Source of the DNA: Brachybacterium avium
Lineage (GTDB): Bacteria > Actinomycetota > Actinomycetes > Actinomycetales > Dermabacteraceae
Length of the DNA stretch: 64,000 nt
NCBI RefSeq assembly: GCF_002216795.1
Contig: NZ_CP022316.1
Location: forward strand, 682,001-746,000
Direction: 5' to 3'
Shown here: positions 1 through 9,191 of the stretch, piece after piece
Layout of the letters: every line of letters begins with the position of its first letter
Numbering within the stretch: the first letter of the stretch is position 1
Translations under genes and position numbers: made by a program
The notes under the pieces: generated by a model
What the model was told of the DNA's origin: nothing
The model's input: only the letters and a program-made list of their open reading frames with translations
The model's database searches: none

Positions 1-2963
1 GAGAGGTCGTAGGCATCGGCCAGTTCCGACAGCCACGGCTTGCGCGGTGCGGGCACGCCGGCGTTCTCCGCCGCGGCCACCACCGTCGCGACGACCCGGG
101 AGATGTCATTGGGGCCGGGGTCCTCGATCTCCTTGGCGGGCGGGGCCGGGATGTCCCACTGCTCCCCGGTGCCGAAGTCCTTCTCGACGATGTCGATCCG
201 GGCCCGTTCGGGCTCATCGGTGGTCCATCCGCCGGCGTACCCGGACTGGAAGGTCGCGATCCGTCCGGGCCCGGTCTTGGCCGCGCCGCGGCCCGGGATG
301 CCGGGGTCGAAGTGCGCGGCCAGCTTGTCCCCCAGGATGTCCTTGGAATCCGCCTCGTCGGCCATGCGCAGCGCGATGCGGAGGTTCGTGTTGGCGCGCA
401 GGTTGTCCTTGATGACGCCCGCGGGCCGCTGGGTGGCGAGGATCAGGTGCAGGCCCAGGGAGCGGCCTCGGGCGGCGACGTCCACGACACCGTCGACGAA
501 CTCCGGGATCTCCTTGGCCAGCGCCGCGAACTCGTCGACGATGATGATCAGGCTGGGAGGGGCCTCGGGGTCACCGGTGCGCTCCAGCGAGACCAGGTCC
601 TTCGCCTTCTTCCGGTTCAGCAGGTGCTCGCGGTAGTGCAGCTCGGCCCGCAGCGAGGTCAGTGCGCGCCGCACCAGGTGCTGGGAGAGATCGGTGACCA
701 GGCCGACGGTGTGCGGCAGTGCGACGGCGTCGGCGAAGGCGGCGCCGCCCTTGTAGTCCACGAACAGGAATGTCACGCGGTCCGGGCTGTGCGCCGTGGC
801 CATGCCCAGCACCCAGGCCTGGAGGAACTCCGACTTGCCGGCACCGGTGGTACCGCCCACCAGCGCGTGGGGACCGTTGGTGCGCAGATCGAGGTGGAAG
901 GCATCCTGGCCGTTGTGGCCGACCAGCCCGCGCAGGTTCGCGTCATGCTTGCGCCGCTGCGGCTCCGAGCCGTCCCGCGGGGTGAGGGAGCTGTTCTCCT
1001 TCCACCGCTCGATGATGTGGTTCGGATCCTCGGCCATCGCCATGCCGCCGAGCTTGAGATAGGAGATCGAACGGGGCAGGTCGGAGTCGTCGTCGATCGG
1101 GACGCCGGCGTCGACCACGGGGGCCAGATGGCGGGCCACGCCGGAAGCGACCTCGACCGACACGGTCTCGACCGTGACCGGGTAGAAGCGCTCCCCCACG
1201 CGCACATGCCCGGCGCTCGCCCCCTCCACGGACTCCTCGACGGAGACGTACGTGCGGCAGGCGGCCGGCAGCGCCGCGACATTGGAGGCGGACCAGATCA
1301 CATGGATCCCGACGTCCGGTCCGCGCTCGGCGAGGCGCACCAGCCGGGCGCGGTCCACCGGGGCGTCGTCCTCGATGATGACCACGAGGCTGGGGGTGAT
1401 CGGCTCCGGGGGGATCTCCGGCTCCGCCTCGATCTGGACGGTCATCGGGGTGCGCAGGCTCGCCGGGGCATCCCCTGCACGCTGCTCGATGAGCTCCTCG
1501 ATGCGCGAGAGCAGGGAGGTGCCTCGACCAGGGGTGTCGGCGAGGTGGTCCCCGGGCAGCGGCGAATGCGCGCTCGAGGTGTGCGGGAGCCATTTCAGCC
1601 ACTGCCACATCTCACGGCTGGAGCGTGAGGTAATCGCCGCGATCGCCACCTCTGCCGGGGAGTGGAGGGCGAAGATCTGGGTGACGATGCCGCGCGCCAC
1701 CCCGTCGGCCTCCTCCCCTCCGCCGGCCACCCCGATGTTGCCGGCGTACCGGAGCTCCGCCGCCACCGGCACCCCGGCGATCAGCTTGTACTCCTCGTTC
1801 ATGTCGTCGAGCATGTCGTAGTACTTGGGGATCGCATCGTTCTCCCCCGGCATCTCGATGCCCACCCGCGATTCGGCGATGCCCAGGCCCAGCCGCACCG
1901 CGCCGAAGGCATTGTGCTCGGGGCGGTGGGTCCACAGCAGCCGGCCCAGCCGGAATGCGGCGTCCACGGTGTCCGCCGCCGACGGGGTCTCGACCAGGCG
2001 CACCGCGCGTTCGAGGTCCTGCGCCGCGGTGACCCGTCGTTTGAGGGAGGCCAGGCCCTCGTCGAAGTTCTCGATCTGCCGCTCGAGCATCTTCTTCTGC
2101 TGGAACTTGCGGTTCAGGTACCCGGCCGTGGCCATCATCGGCATCATGAACACGAACATGAGCGAGTACGGGCTGCGTGTCATCGAGAACATGAGACCGC
2201 CCATGAGGATGGGCGCGAACATCATGAAGATCGGGAAGAACTGCGGCTGTGGCTCCTTGGGCGGGGTGGGCGCCTTCAGGGGCCGGTAGGGGAAGCGTGG
2301 CACCACGCGCGGGGAGCGGTTGAACTCCACCACCGGCGAGCTGGGCGCGGTGCCCCCGAGCCGGTGCAGCGCGATCACCGAGAACGTGGTCTGACCGATC
2401 AGCACCGTGTCCGCCGGGCCGATCACCGCACGCTGCACCTGCTCGCCGCCGAGCACGACACCGTTGGAGGAGTGCAGGTCCACGATCTCGATCGAGTCGC
2501 CGACGTTGATGCGGGCGTGCCGTTTGGAGAGCATGGGGTCGGCGATCCGGATGTCCAGATCGCCCTCCCGGCCGACGACGCTCGAACCGGAGGGCAGGGG
2601 GAACTCCCTGCCCGCCTCGGGGCCGGAGAGCACCCGGAGCAGGGCGACCGCCGCGCCGCGGGACTCCGAACGCGTGGCGTACTCGGTCGAGGACCGGGCG
2701 ATGGAGACGATGCTGCCGGAGCGCAGCCCGGCCTGGATCAGGTCGATCTCTCGGTCCAGCGAGCGCACGCCCTTCGCGCCCGGGCCTGCGCCGGGATCCT
2801 GGACCTGGAGGGTGAGCCCCTCCGGCGCCTCGCCGTCCGCGCGCAGCGGATCGGCCACGTACAGCGCGTTCGCGACGTCCGCGACCGTCGCCGTGGCATC
2901 GGCGGTGACCTCCAGATCGGTCAGCCGATCCTCGGGCCTGCGCAGCGTGAGCTTGATGCGCAT
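1..2963 (-). CDS. FHA-FtsK/SpoIIIE ATPase, EssC-like, partial (C-terminus outside window)
   Basis: The reading frame is open from an ATG at 2963 (GGAGGAG upstream) to the window edge, about 987 codons, with no stop. Residues about 105-180 form an FHA domain (VVGREGD near 127, SKRHAR near 146), preceded by a ubiquitin/FHA-like N-terminus. Two hydrophobic segments follow at about 241-282. A first FtsK/SpoIIIE ATPase domain carries Walker A GGTTGAGKS (703-711), Walker B IIIVDEFA (D810, E811) and a TQRPAG motif near 845. N-terminal FHA, two membrane helices, then serial ATPase domains is the plan of EssC, the type VII secretion motor of Firmicutes; actinobacterial EccC lacks the FHA part. It is the last gene seen in the kinase/FHA/phosphatase cluster. 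The function as a secretion motor is inferred, because no WXG100 substrate gene lies in the window. A role in DNA translocation is less likely given the membrane and FHA layout. Confidence 0.88.
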   Translation of the reverse strand, partial: MRIKLTLRRPEDRLTDLEVTADATATVADVANALYVADPLRADGEAPEGLTLQVQDPGAGPGAKGVRSLDREIDLIQAGLRSGSIVSIARSSTEYATRSESRGAAVALLRVLSGPEAGREFPLPSGSSVVGREGDLDIRIADPMLSKRHARINVGDSIEIVDLHSSNGVVLGGEQVQRAVIGPADTVLIGQTTFSVIALHRLGGTAPSSPVVEFNRSPRVVPRFPYRPLKAPTPPKEPQPQFFPIFMMFAPILMGGLMFSMTRSPYSLMFVFMMPMMATAGYLNRKFQQKKMLERQIENFDEGLASLKRRVTAAQDLERAVRLVETPSAADTVDAAFRLGRLLWTHRPEHNAFGAVRLGLGIAESRVGIEMPGENDAIPKYYDMLDDMNEEYKLIAGVPVAAELRYAGNIGVAGGGEEADGVARGIVTQIFALHSPAEVAIAAITSRSSREMWQWLKWLPHTSSAHSPLPGDHLADTPGRGTSLLSRIEELIEQRAGDAPASLRTPMTVQIEAEPEIPPEPITPSLVVIIEDDAPVDRARLVRLAERGPDVGIHVIWSASNVAALPAACRTYVSVEESVEGASAGHVRVGERFYPVTVETVSVEVASGVARHLAPVVDAGVPIDDDSDLPRSISYLKLGGMAMAEDPNHIIERWKENSSLTPRDGSEPQRRKHDANLRGLVGHNGQDAFHLDLRTNGPHALVGGTTGAGKSEFLQAWVLGMATAHSPDRVTFLFVDYKGGAAFADAVALPHTVGLVTDLSQHLVRRALTSLRAELHYREHLLNRKKAKDLVSLERTGDPEAPPSLIIIVDEFAALAKEIPEFVDGVVDVAARGRSLGLHLILATQRPAGVIKDNLRANTNLRIALRMADEADSKDILGDKLAAHFDPGIPGRGAAKTGPGRIATFQSGYAGGWTTDEPERARIDIVEKDFGTGEQWDIPAPPAKEIEDPGPNDISRVVATVVAAAENAGVPAPRKPWLSELADAYDL

Positions 2964-3030
2964 CGATGCTCCTCCCCCTGGTGGGCCCCTCGCCCGCCTG
3001 CTGGGGCGCCCCGCCGGGGCGGCCCGTTCC

Positions 3031-3090
3031 GTCAGTGTTCGTCAGCGGTCGTCAGTGTTCGTCAGCGGTCGTCGGTGGTCGTCGGCGCCG
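3031..3090. repeat. Tandem decamer repeat in the gap between two cluster genes
   Basis: A 20-bp unit, GTCAGTGTTCGTCAGCGGTC, occurs twice without change (3031-3050 and 3051-3070). Two diverged 10-bp copies beginning GTCGGTGGTC follow. The 155-bp gap lies between the small FHA-like gene and the EssC-like gene, inside an otherwise tightly packed operon. No function is evident; slippage or a protein- or RNA-binding array are possibilities. Confidence 0.8.
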
Positions 3091-3118
3091 GGGTGCCGGT
3101 CGCGAGAGGGCCGAGAGG

Positions 3119-3829
3119 TCAGTCCTCGTCCGGCTCCTCCGACTGCTCCAGCAGCGGGAGGTCCTCGCTGGTGACCAGGCGCGAGAAGACCACATGCTCG
3201 ACCAGGCGTGCCCGGCGGTTGCTGGCGAGCTTGCCCGGGCCGCCCCGCAGTCCGCGCACCCCGAGCCGGTCGAGCTTGTCGCAGACATTGTCCAGCTTCC
3301 GATTGAACTTCGTCAGCTGCCAGCCCAGCCGCTGCGAGGCCTGGGCCGAGGTCGGCACCGAGCTCATCCCCGACCCTTCCCGCACCAGCATCGGCTCGGC
3401 GAGCGCGAGGATCAGGAGTTTCTGGCTCGGGGTCAGCTGGACCGACCCCATGGTGGTCTCCCCCACCGGGTCGTCCGGACCCGCGATGCGGGCGAACTCC
3501 GGGGAGTCGGCGTGCACCGCGAGGTCATAGGTGGTGGGGCCGGCGGTGAACACCACCTTGGTCACGTCGAAGACCAGAGGGATCCGTGCACCCGGCGCAA
3601 GCCACGCCTGCATCGATCCGGAGCCGTCGGTGATCGTGGCGGACAGCCGAGACCCGATGTTGACCAGCCACCACATCGACTCGACCTGGACGATCGTGAG
3701 GAATCGCCGGTGGAGGAACGGATTGTCCTCATCGACGATGAGATCGGCCTCCCGGCCTATGGTCAGCTCCTCATCGTCCTCGACGCGCCACCACTCCCCG
3801 CAGAACTCGACCGAAATCGTCGACGCCAT
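3119..3829 (-). CDS. FHA-like domain protein of the kinase cluster (236 aa)
   Basis: Not recognised as a named family. The N-terminal half reads like a divergent FHA fold: LTIGREADLIVDED at about residues 22-35, then a HRRF step where FHA proteins have the S-R-x-H phosphothreonine-binding turn, and a WWLVNIGS segment. The canonical serine and histidine pair is altered, so phosphopeptide binding is uncertain. The C-terminal half (from about 125) is predicted helical and may be a winged-helix or protein-interaction region. There is no signal peptide or membrane segment. The ATG at 3829 follows the kinase stop by 54 nt and precedes the EssC-like gene, so it probably belongs to the same operon and may bind a phosphoprotein made by that kinase. 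Confidence 0.8.
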   Translation of the reverse strand: MASTISVEFCGEWWRVEDDEELTIGREADLIVDEDNPFLHRRFLTIVQVESMWWLVNIGSRLSATITDGSGSMQAWLAPGARIPLVFDVTKVVFTAGPTTYDLAVHADSPEFARIAGPDDPVGETTMGSVQLTPSQKLLILALAEPMLVREGSGMSSVPTSAQASQRLGWQLTKFNRKLDNVCDKLDRLGVRGLRGGPGKLASNRRARLVEHVVFSRLVTSEDLPLLEQSEEPDED

Positions 3830-3883
3830 CCTCAGTCGTCCCCTCTGTTGTCATTCTCGCCGCTCATGGATGCACCGTACCTG

Positions 3884-5554
3884 TCAGTCCGTGGACAGAC
3901 ATTCCTCCACCGGTGCGCTGGCGAGGCCGCTGGGATTGACCGTCCGCACCTCGATGCACGGATCCGGCAGCTGCGGTGGAATCGGCAGCGTGATCGAGTT
4001 GCGTCCATAGGCCTCCCGCCAGACGCCGTACTCGTCGGCGTAGCCCTCCGGCATGTCCTTCCACCGGATCTGGTAGTAGTCATCCTGCGTGACGCTGTCC
4101 GGCGGCTCCCAGGCGACCCTCACCATCCCGGGATCCGTCCCCTCACCTTCGGTGATGAGCTGGAGATCGATGCTCGTGGGCTCCCCGGGAGCCTTCGGCT
4201 TCTGCGTGGCGACGTTGATCTGCGTGGTCTCGATCGGATCCGGCTCCGGGACCAGGAAGTGACGCACACCGAGGCTCGTGCCGACGCCGAGCACCACGAC
4301 GAACACCGCAGCCAGGAGGACGAACGGCCAGGCCGGGGTCGACGGCTTCTGGGCACGCTGCCACTCGCCGCCGGCCGGGCCCGGGTCGGGCGGAGCCGTC
4401 GAGGGTGAGCCGAGGGCACTGCTGGCCGGGCGCAGCATGGTCGATTCCACCGCGCCGGCACCCACGGCGGCACCATCGACCCCTCCGGGGTGCGGAGCCC
4501 GGCCCGGACCGGCGGGCGAGCCCAGCGCGGGAGCGACCCCCGCATAGGGGTCCAGCCGTCGCTTGGTGCCGGGACCGGTGGTGCCCGCGGAGTCCGGATC
4601 GACGGTGGCGACCTTCCGGATCCGCGTATGCATGTCGAGCTCGTCGTCCTCAGCGCTGTGCGCGGTCCCGGAGGCCCGGTCATCGAGCACGTCCATCTGC
4701 GTCACGGGCAGGGAGAGCGAGAGCTCCACCTGCTGCAGGCTCCGGCCGAACGCCAGCGCGGTGTCGTATCGGCCGATCGGCTCCTTCGCCATGGCGATCG
4801 AGAGCAGCCGGTTCAGCTCCGCGGGCACATCGGGCCGCTCCAGCGGGTGCAGCGGTTCGCTCGAGATGCGATGGATGAGGTCGGACGCGGTGTTGCGCTG
4901 TCCTCGCCGCTCGAAGGGGGTCTGGCCCGCCAGGAGCGAGTAGACGGTGGCGGCCAGCGAGAACACATCGGAGCGCACGTCGGAGCGGGGCGGGTCGGCG
5001 AAGAACTCCGGCGGCGACCAGGGGATCGACATCCCCTGGGAGTCCTCGATGTCATCGCCCTGCCCGGTGGCGATGGAGATGCCGAAGTCGGTCAGCGCGG
5101 GCCGGTTGTAGTCCGTGACCAGGATGTTCGCCGGTTTGATGTCGCGGTGGAGGATCCCGGCGCGGTGGGCGGTCTCGACAGCACCTGCGATCTGCACGCC
5201 CACTCGCAGCGCCTCGGCGACCGTGATCCTCTCCTTGCGGAAGCGGAGCCCGTAGTTCGGTCGCGGGCAGTACTCCATGACGATGTAGGGGCGGTGGTCG
5301 TCGGAGACCTCGGCCTGGTGGATCGTCACGATCGACGGGTGGGTCGACATCTGGGCCATGACATTGGCTTCGGCGTCGAAGAGACGGCGCACCGACTCGT
5401 CGAGCACGTTGGACAGCAGCACCTTGATCGCCACGCGCCGCTGCGGGCGGAACTGGCGGTACAGGAACACGTCGGCGAAGCCGCCGGAGCCCAGCAGCTG
5501 CTCGTACTCGTAGCCGGGCAGCCGGGGAGGGCGGGACGGGGGTCTCGAGCTCAT
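3884..5554 (-). CDS. Membrane Ser/Thr protein kinase (556 aa)
   Basis: Hanks-type kinase. The glycine loop LGSGGFADVF lies at 21-30, the ATP-binding lysine is K44 (VAIK), the catalytic loop HRDIKPAN is at 136-143 with D138, and DFG starts at D156. The usual APE motif reads PPEFF. A proline-rich linker leads to a single membrane helix (WPFVLLAAVFVVVLG, about 385-410). The outer domain of about 140 residues resembles one FN3 domain and has two cysteines near its end that could pair. It lacks PASTA repeats, so it is not PknB. The ATG overlaps the stop of the upstream FHA gene by 4 bp (5551-5554), and a PP2C phosphatase sits two genes upstream. It is the likely equivalent of the bifidobacterial PFNA kinase; targets are probably the FHA proteins and the EssC-like motor. 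Confidence 0.95.
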   Translation of the reverse strand: MSSRPPSRPPRLPGYEYEQLLGSGGFADVFLYRQFRPQRRVAIKVLLSNVLDESVRRLFDAEANVMAQMSTHPSIVTIHQAEVSDDHRPYIVMEYCPRPNYGLRFRKERITVAEALRVGVQIAGAVETAHRAGILHRDIKPANILVTDYNRPALTDFGISIATGQGDDIEDSQGMSIPWSPPEFFADPPRSDVRSDVFSLAATVYSLLAGQTPFERRGQRNTASDLIHRISSEPLHPLERPDVPAELNRLLSIAMAKEPIGRYDTALAFGRSLQQVELSLSLPVTQMDVLDDRASGTAHSAEDDELDMHTRIRKVATVDPDSAGTTGPGTKRRLDPYAGVAPALGSPAGPGRAPHPGGVDGAAVGAGAVESTMLRPASSALGSPSTAPPDPGPAGGEWQRAQKPSTPAWPFVLLAAVFVVVLGVGTSLGVRHFLVPEPDPIETTQINVATQKPKAPGEPTSIDLQLITEGEGTDPGMVRVAWEPPDSVTQDDYYQIRWKDMPEGYADEYGVWREAYGRNSITLPIPPQLPDPCIEVRTVNPSGLASAPVEECLSTD

Positions 5555-8313
5555 ACCCGCTCCCCGAACTCCAGCAGGATGCCATCGCCGAGGTCCAGGT
5601 GGTCCCCGTCGTAGAGGACCACACCCTCACGCGGTCGCAGTCGGACCGGCTCGAACCCCTCTCGGTGCAGCGTGGTGCCGTTGGTGGTCCCGAGGTCGAG
5701 CGCCACCACATGCCAGCCCTCCAGTCGCAGCTCGAGGTGCGAGCGGGAGATGTCCTGCTGCGGGCTGGGCACCGTGACCAGCTGGGGCACGTCGTTCCCG
5801 CTGACCCGGGAGGCCCGCGGCCGACGGCCGACGATCGCCGTGCGGTCCAGCACGAAACGATCGCCCCCGGAGATCTGCACCACTCCCAGCGGCGGGCGGG
5901 TGACGGTTCGTGGCAGCCCCTGCAGGGGTGCGCCGCAGAAGCGGCAGGCCGCCCGCTCGGACGAGTCCGGATGGCCGTTCACGCAGACGAGGCCGGGCAG
6001 CGACACCGCGTTGCCGGTGCTGTGGCCGGCTCCGCCGGCCGCCGCGGCCGGGGCCTGCCGGGGTCGTGGTGCCGCGTTCTGCGGTGCGGGTGAGCCCTGC
6101 TGCGGTGGCGTCCCCTGCTGCCGCGGCATGTGCTGCGGCGGCACGGCCGCGTGCTGCGGCGGGCGGGGCGGATTCGGGGAGCCGGTCCAGCCGGGCGCCG
6201 GAGCGTTCCGGTCGGGAGCCCCACCTGGTGCGTGCTGCCCGGAGCCGCCGCTGTGGCCAGGGGCGGGCTGAGGCCCGCGGAAGCCCAGGTGATGACCTGC
6301 GGCACCCGGGTTCACCGGCCCCTGGGGGTAGCGCGATGGCTGGCCCGGGCGGGGCTGGTCACCGATCTGTTGGCCGGCGGCCCCGGTGTTCATGGTGCCG
6401 CTGCGGGGCGGATAGGATCCGGCCTGCTCGTACGGTGCCGGCGGCTGCATCGGCATCGGTGGCGGGGTCGGGGCGGGACGGGAACCGGTGTTCGGGGCGG
6501 GCGGGCGCTCTGCCATGTGGACCTGCGGGTACGCCGGCTCCGGTGCCGGTCGCGCGGAGGCTCGTCGCGCCGCGGTCTGGGCGATCTCCGGGGCGGTGCG
6601 GCCCACGCCGGGCACCCAGTCGATGAATTCGCTCGGTGCGGAGGTCGGGGCCGGCTCCGGCTCCGGCACGGCCGTGGTGTCGGGCTCAGGGTTCGAGCTC
6701 ATGGGCGAGGGCGAGGTGGCGGTCGCCGTGCCGGCGGCCGCGGTCTCCGGTTCAGCCTGCGTGCTCTCGGAGGCTTCGTCCCCCTCCTCGCCCCGGCGGA
6801 CCGCTGCGTCCTCGATGCGACGGAACACGGTCTTGCCGAAGAGATCGTCGTACGCGCCGGAGTTCTCCAGGTCGCCCGCTGTCGAGGCCGTTGCAGTGCC
6901 GCGAGCGTCCGGGGCGCGACGCCGTGCGGGAGCGGGCTCACGCTCTGGTCCGTCCGGGTCATCGATCGGCTCGATCCTCGTCACCGGCGAGCTCAGTTCG
7001 TCCCCCGCCGTCATGTGTGGGACGTTGTCGTCCCGCAGTGGCTCCGGGGTCGGGTTCGAGGACGGGGGCGCCGGCAGCGGTGCAGTCCGGGGCGACGCCG
7101 CGGCCGTTGCCGGAGCGACCTCAGGCGAGGGAGAGGCGGCAGGGGGCTCGGCCGGGCTGGCTGTCGCCGGGTCGGGATGCGCTGTGGCAGCCTCCGCGGC
7201 GGAACTCGCTCCCGTGGGCCTGCTGCGGTCCTTGCGGTCGAAGAGCGAGGAGCTCACGAGGCGGCGTTTGCGGACCGTCGGCGACTGGCCGGCCTCGGTG
7301 GCGCCCGGCGCGACGGCAGCGGCAGAGGCCTCCGTCAGCGCGGCGCCGGGGCTCGGGGTCGTCGCCGGCGCAGGTGCCGGTGAGGCGGGAGTCGCCGGTG
7401 GTGCCGGCTGCGGGGACGGCGCGGGCGCTGCCCCCGGGGTCGTCGCGGGCTGCGCGGCGGCGGGCGCGGCGGTGGCGGGCGGCGCCGTCACCGCGGTCTC
7501 CGGCGGTGCCGGGGCCTCAACTCTCGATGGCGGGGCACCGCCGCCGAAGAGGCCGTCGAACATGTTGGGCGCCGAGGCCTCGGACACAGGGGCTGCGTCG
7601 GTGGCGGAGGGTGCGCTCGATCCGGTGCCGCCACGGGAGACTGCCGGGGACGCGCCACCCGGTGTCGTCGTGCCGGCGGCGGGCCTGGAGACCTCCGGTG
7701 CTCTGACGGGCTTCGGGGCGGGGCGCTCGGCGCGGCGCTTCTTCACCTCGGGATCTTCGATCGAGCGCCCGTCCTGCTCCACCTGTTCGGCGAGAGCGGC
7801 GCGCTCGCCCTCCTCCAGATCCGCGGGATCCATCGTCACGTGCACGAATCCGCGGATCGGGACGATCCCGGCCTCCAGTCGCGGCGCTCCGAGCCCGTCC
7901 TCGAGCGGAAGGTCTCCGAAGGCCGTCCGGCGGACGCCGTCGAGGGTGCGCACCACGAACGGATCGTCCTCGGTGCCCGCGATCTGCTGAGCCCCTTCAG
8001 CGGTGTACACCGCGATCGGGGTCGTCCCCTTCACCCCGAAGACGCCGTGGTCGCCGTCGTGGAATCCGAACAGGAGCGCCGTCAGCTTGTCGGCGCTCTC
8101 GAGCTCGCCCGCCTCCACCAGTCTGTCAAGGAACTCCTCCGGGGCGGGCTTCTCCCCCAGCACGGTCCAGGCCGCTTCGATCACCTGCTTGCGCAGGCCC
8201 GGGACGAGCACCACCCAGGCGTTCTCCCGCAGCACCAGTGTGGCCGGGCCCTGCTTGGTCCAGGTCCCCGCACCGAGCAGGGGCGTGCCCTCGCCCTCCG
8301 TCTCCTCGCTCAT
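5551..8313 (-). CDS. Long proline-rich zinc-ribbon/FHA protein (920 aa)
   Basis: Three parts are visible. Residues 1 to about 200 are a globular domain (start MSEETEGEG) that looks conserved but is not one I can name. Residues about 200-770 are a long low-complexity linker rich in Pro, Ala, Ser and Gln. The C-terminus has a short zinc-ribbon-like CRFCGAPL segment and then an FHA domain with ISRSHLELRL and LGTTNGTTLH, the expected S-R-S-H and N-G phosphothreonine-binding residues. There is no membrane helix. Both ends overlap neighbours by 4 bp: the kinase downstream and the phosphatase upstream. It is probably a cytoplasmic scaffold or substrate of the kinase. The disordered linker offers many possible phosphosites. 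Confidence 0.92.
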   Translation of the reverse strand: MSEETEGEGTPLLGAGTWTKQGPATLVLRENAWVVLVPGLRKQVIEAAWTVLGEKPAPEEFLDRLVEAGELESADKLTALLFGFHDGDHGVFGVKGTTPIAVYTAEGAQQIAGTEDDPFVVRTLDGVRRTAFGDLPLEDGLGAPRLEAGIVPIRGFVHVTMDPADLEEGERAALAEQVEQDGRSIEDPEVKKRRAERPAPKPVRAPEVSRPAAGTTTPGGASPAVSRGGTGSSAPSATDAAPVSEASAPNMFDGLFGGGAPPSRVEAPAPPETAVTAPPATAAPAAAQPATTPGAAPAPSPQPAPPATPASPAPAPATTPSPGAALTEASAAAVAPGATEAGQSPTVRKRRLVSSSLFDRKDRSRPTGASSAAEAATAHPDPATASPAEPPAASPSPEVAPATAAASPRTAPLPAPPSSNPTPEPLRDDNVPHMTAGDELSSPVTRIEPIDDPDGPEREPAPARRRAPDARGTATASTAGDLENSGAYDDLFGKTVFRRIEDAAVRRGEEGDEASESTQAEPETAAAGTATATSPSPMSSNPEPDTTAVPEPEPAPTSAPSEFIDWVPGVGRTAPEIAQTAARRASARPAPEPAYPQVHMAERPPAPNTGSRPAPTPPPMPMQPPAPYEQAGSYPPRSGTMNTGAAGQQIGDQPRPGQPSRYPQGPVNPGAAGHHLGFRGPQPAPGHSGGSGQHAPGGAPDRNAPAPGWTGSPNPPRPPQHAAVPPQHMPRQQGTPPQQGSPAPQNAAPRPRQAPAAAAGGAGHSTGNAVSLPGLVCVNGHPDSSERAACRFCGAPLQGLPRTVTRPPLGVVQISGGDRFVLDRTAIVGRRPRASRVSGNDVPQLVTVPSPQQDISRSHLELRLEGWHVVALDLGTTNGTTLHREGFEPVRLRPREGVVLYDGDHLDLGDGILLEFGERV

Positions 8314-9191
8314 CGTCCGGTGCCGCCCTCGGTGACAGCGCGCGGGAGCGTGTCCTCATCGACCTCGAGTTCGACGCTGTCGGGGGAAACCGTCTCATTG
8401 CCCGCGGTGTCCTCCGAGGCCAGGGACTGGCCCACCACCTCGACGGCTTCGACCACGACGACGCTGACATTGTCGTGCCCGCCGGCGTCGAGCGCACGGC
8501 TGACCAGGTCGCCGCATACGGTGCGCACATCCGCGGGACTGCGCAGCATCCGTTCGATGCCGGTGTCATCCACCTCCCCGGTCAGTCCGTCGGAGCAGAT
8601 GAGCATCCGGTCACCCGTCTCGGCGGGGATCAGCCAGTAGTCGGGATCGGATTCGGGCCCGGCACCCAGGGCGCGGGTGACCATGTGCCGATACGGATGC
8701 ACCTTCGCCTGCTCAGCGGAGATCTCTCCGCGGTCCATCAGCTCCTGGACCACCGAGTGGTCGACGCTGACCTGTTCGAAGATCTCCCCGGAGAGGCGGT
8801 AGACGCGAGAATCGCCGAGGTTGAGCACCACCCAGTAGCCGACCCCGTCCAGGACCATCGTGGCGGCTGCCGCGACCGTGGTCCCGGCGCCGAGCGTCGA
8901 TTCGCCGCTGAGCTCCCCGATGCGCACCGCAGCGGAGAGGAGGGCTTCCCCCAGCTGCTCGACGGTGACGTTCTCCTGCAGCGTGAGCTTCTCGAACTCC
9001 TCGACGACGATGGCGCTGGCCACTTCTCCGGCATTGTGGCCGCCCATCCCGTCGGCGACCAGGAAGATCGGCGGGGCATCGAGGATGCTGTCCTCGTTGG
9101 TGGCCCGCACGTGGCCGACATGGGTGGCAGCGGCGGAGACGACCCGGATCGTGCCGTGCAGATCCGGGTCCGACAGTGAGCGGTCGATCAC
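8310..9191 (-). CDS. PP2C-family Ser/Thr protein phosphatase (293 aa)
   Basis: All PP2C metal-binding motifs are present: RATNEDS (E33, D34), VADGMGGHNAGE (D47), LGDSRVYRL (D127), TRALGA (172-177), ICSDGLTGE (D201) and GGHDNVSVVVVE (D240, N241). At 293 residues with no membrane helix it is the soluble PrpC type and not the membrane-anchored PstP type. Its start overlaps the stop of the RDD/FHA gene and its stop overlaps the next FHA gene, each by 4 bp, so it is probably translated together with them. The expected role is to remove phosphates placed by the kinase two genes downstream, including those recognised by the cluster's FHA domains. Confidence 0.96.
   Translation of the reverse strand: MIDRSLSDPDLHGTIRVVSAAATHVGHVRATNEDSILDAPPIFLVADGMGGHNAGEVASAIVVEEFEKLTLQENVTVEQLGEALLSAAVRIGELSGESTLGAGTTVAAAATMVLDGVGYWVVLNLGDSRVYRLSGEIFEQVSVDHSVVQELMDRGEISAEQAKVHPYRHMVTRALGAGPESDPDYWLIPAETGDRMLICSDGLTGEVDDTGIERMLRSPADVRTVCGDLVSRALDAGGHDNVSVVVVEAVEVVGQSLASEDTAGNETVSPDSVELEVDEDTLPRAVTEGGTGR

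Noticed and set aside
312..1628. Long plus-strand open frame opposite the EssC-like gene, and many similar frames across the window
   Set aside because: Shadow of the true minus-strand gene in high-GC DNA; composition is Arg/Gly/His-rich and no motif or ribosome site is seen.
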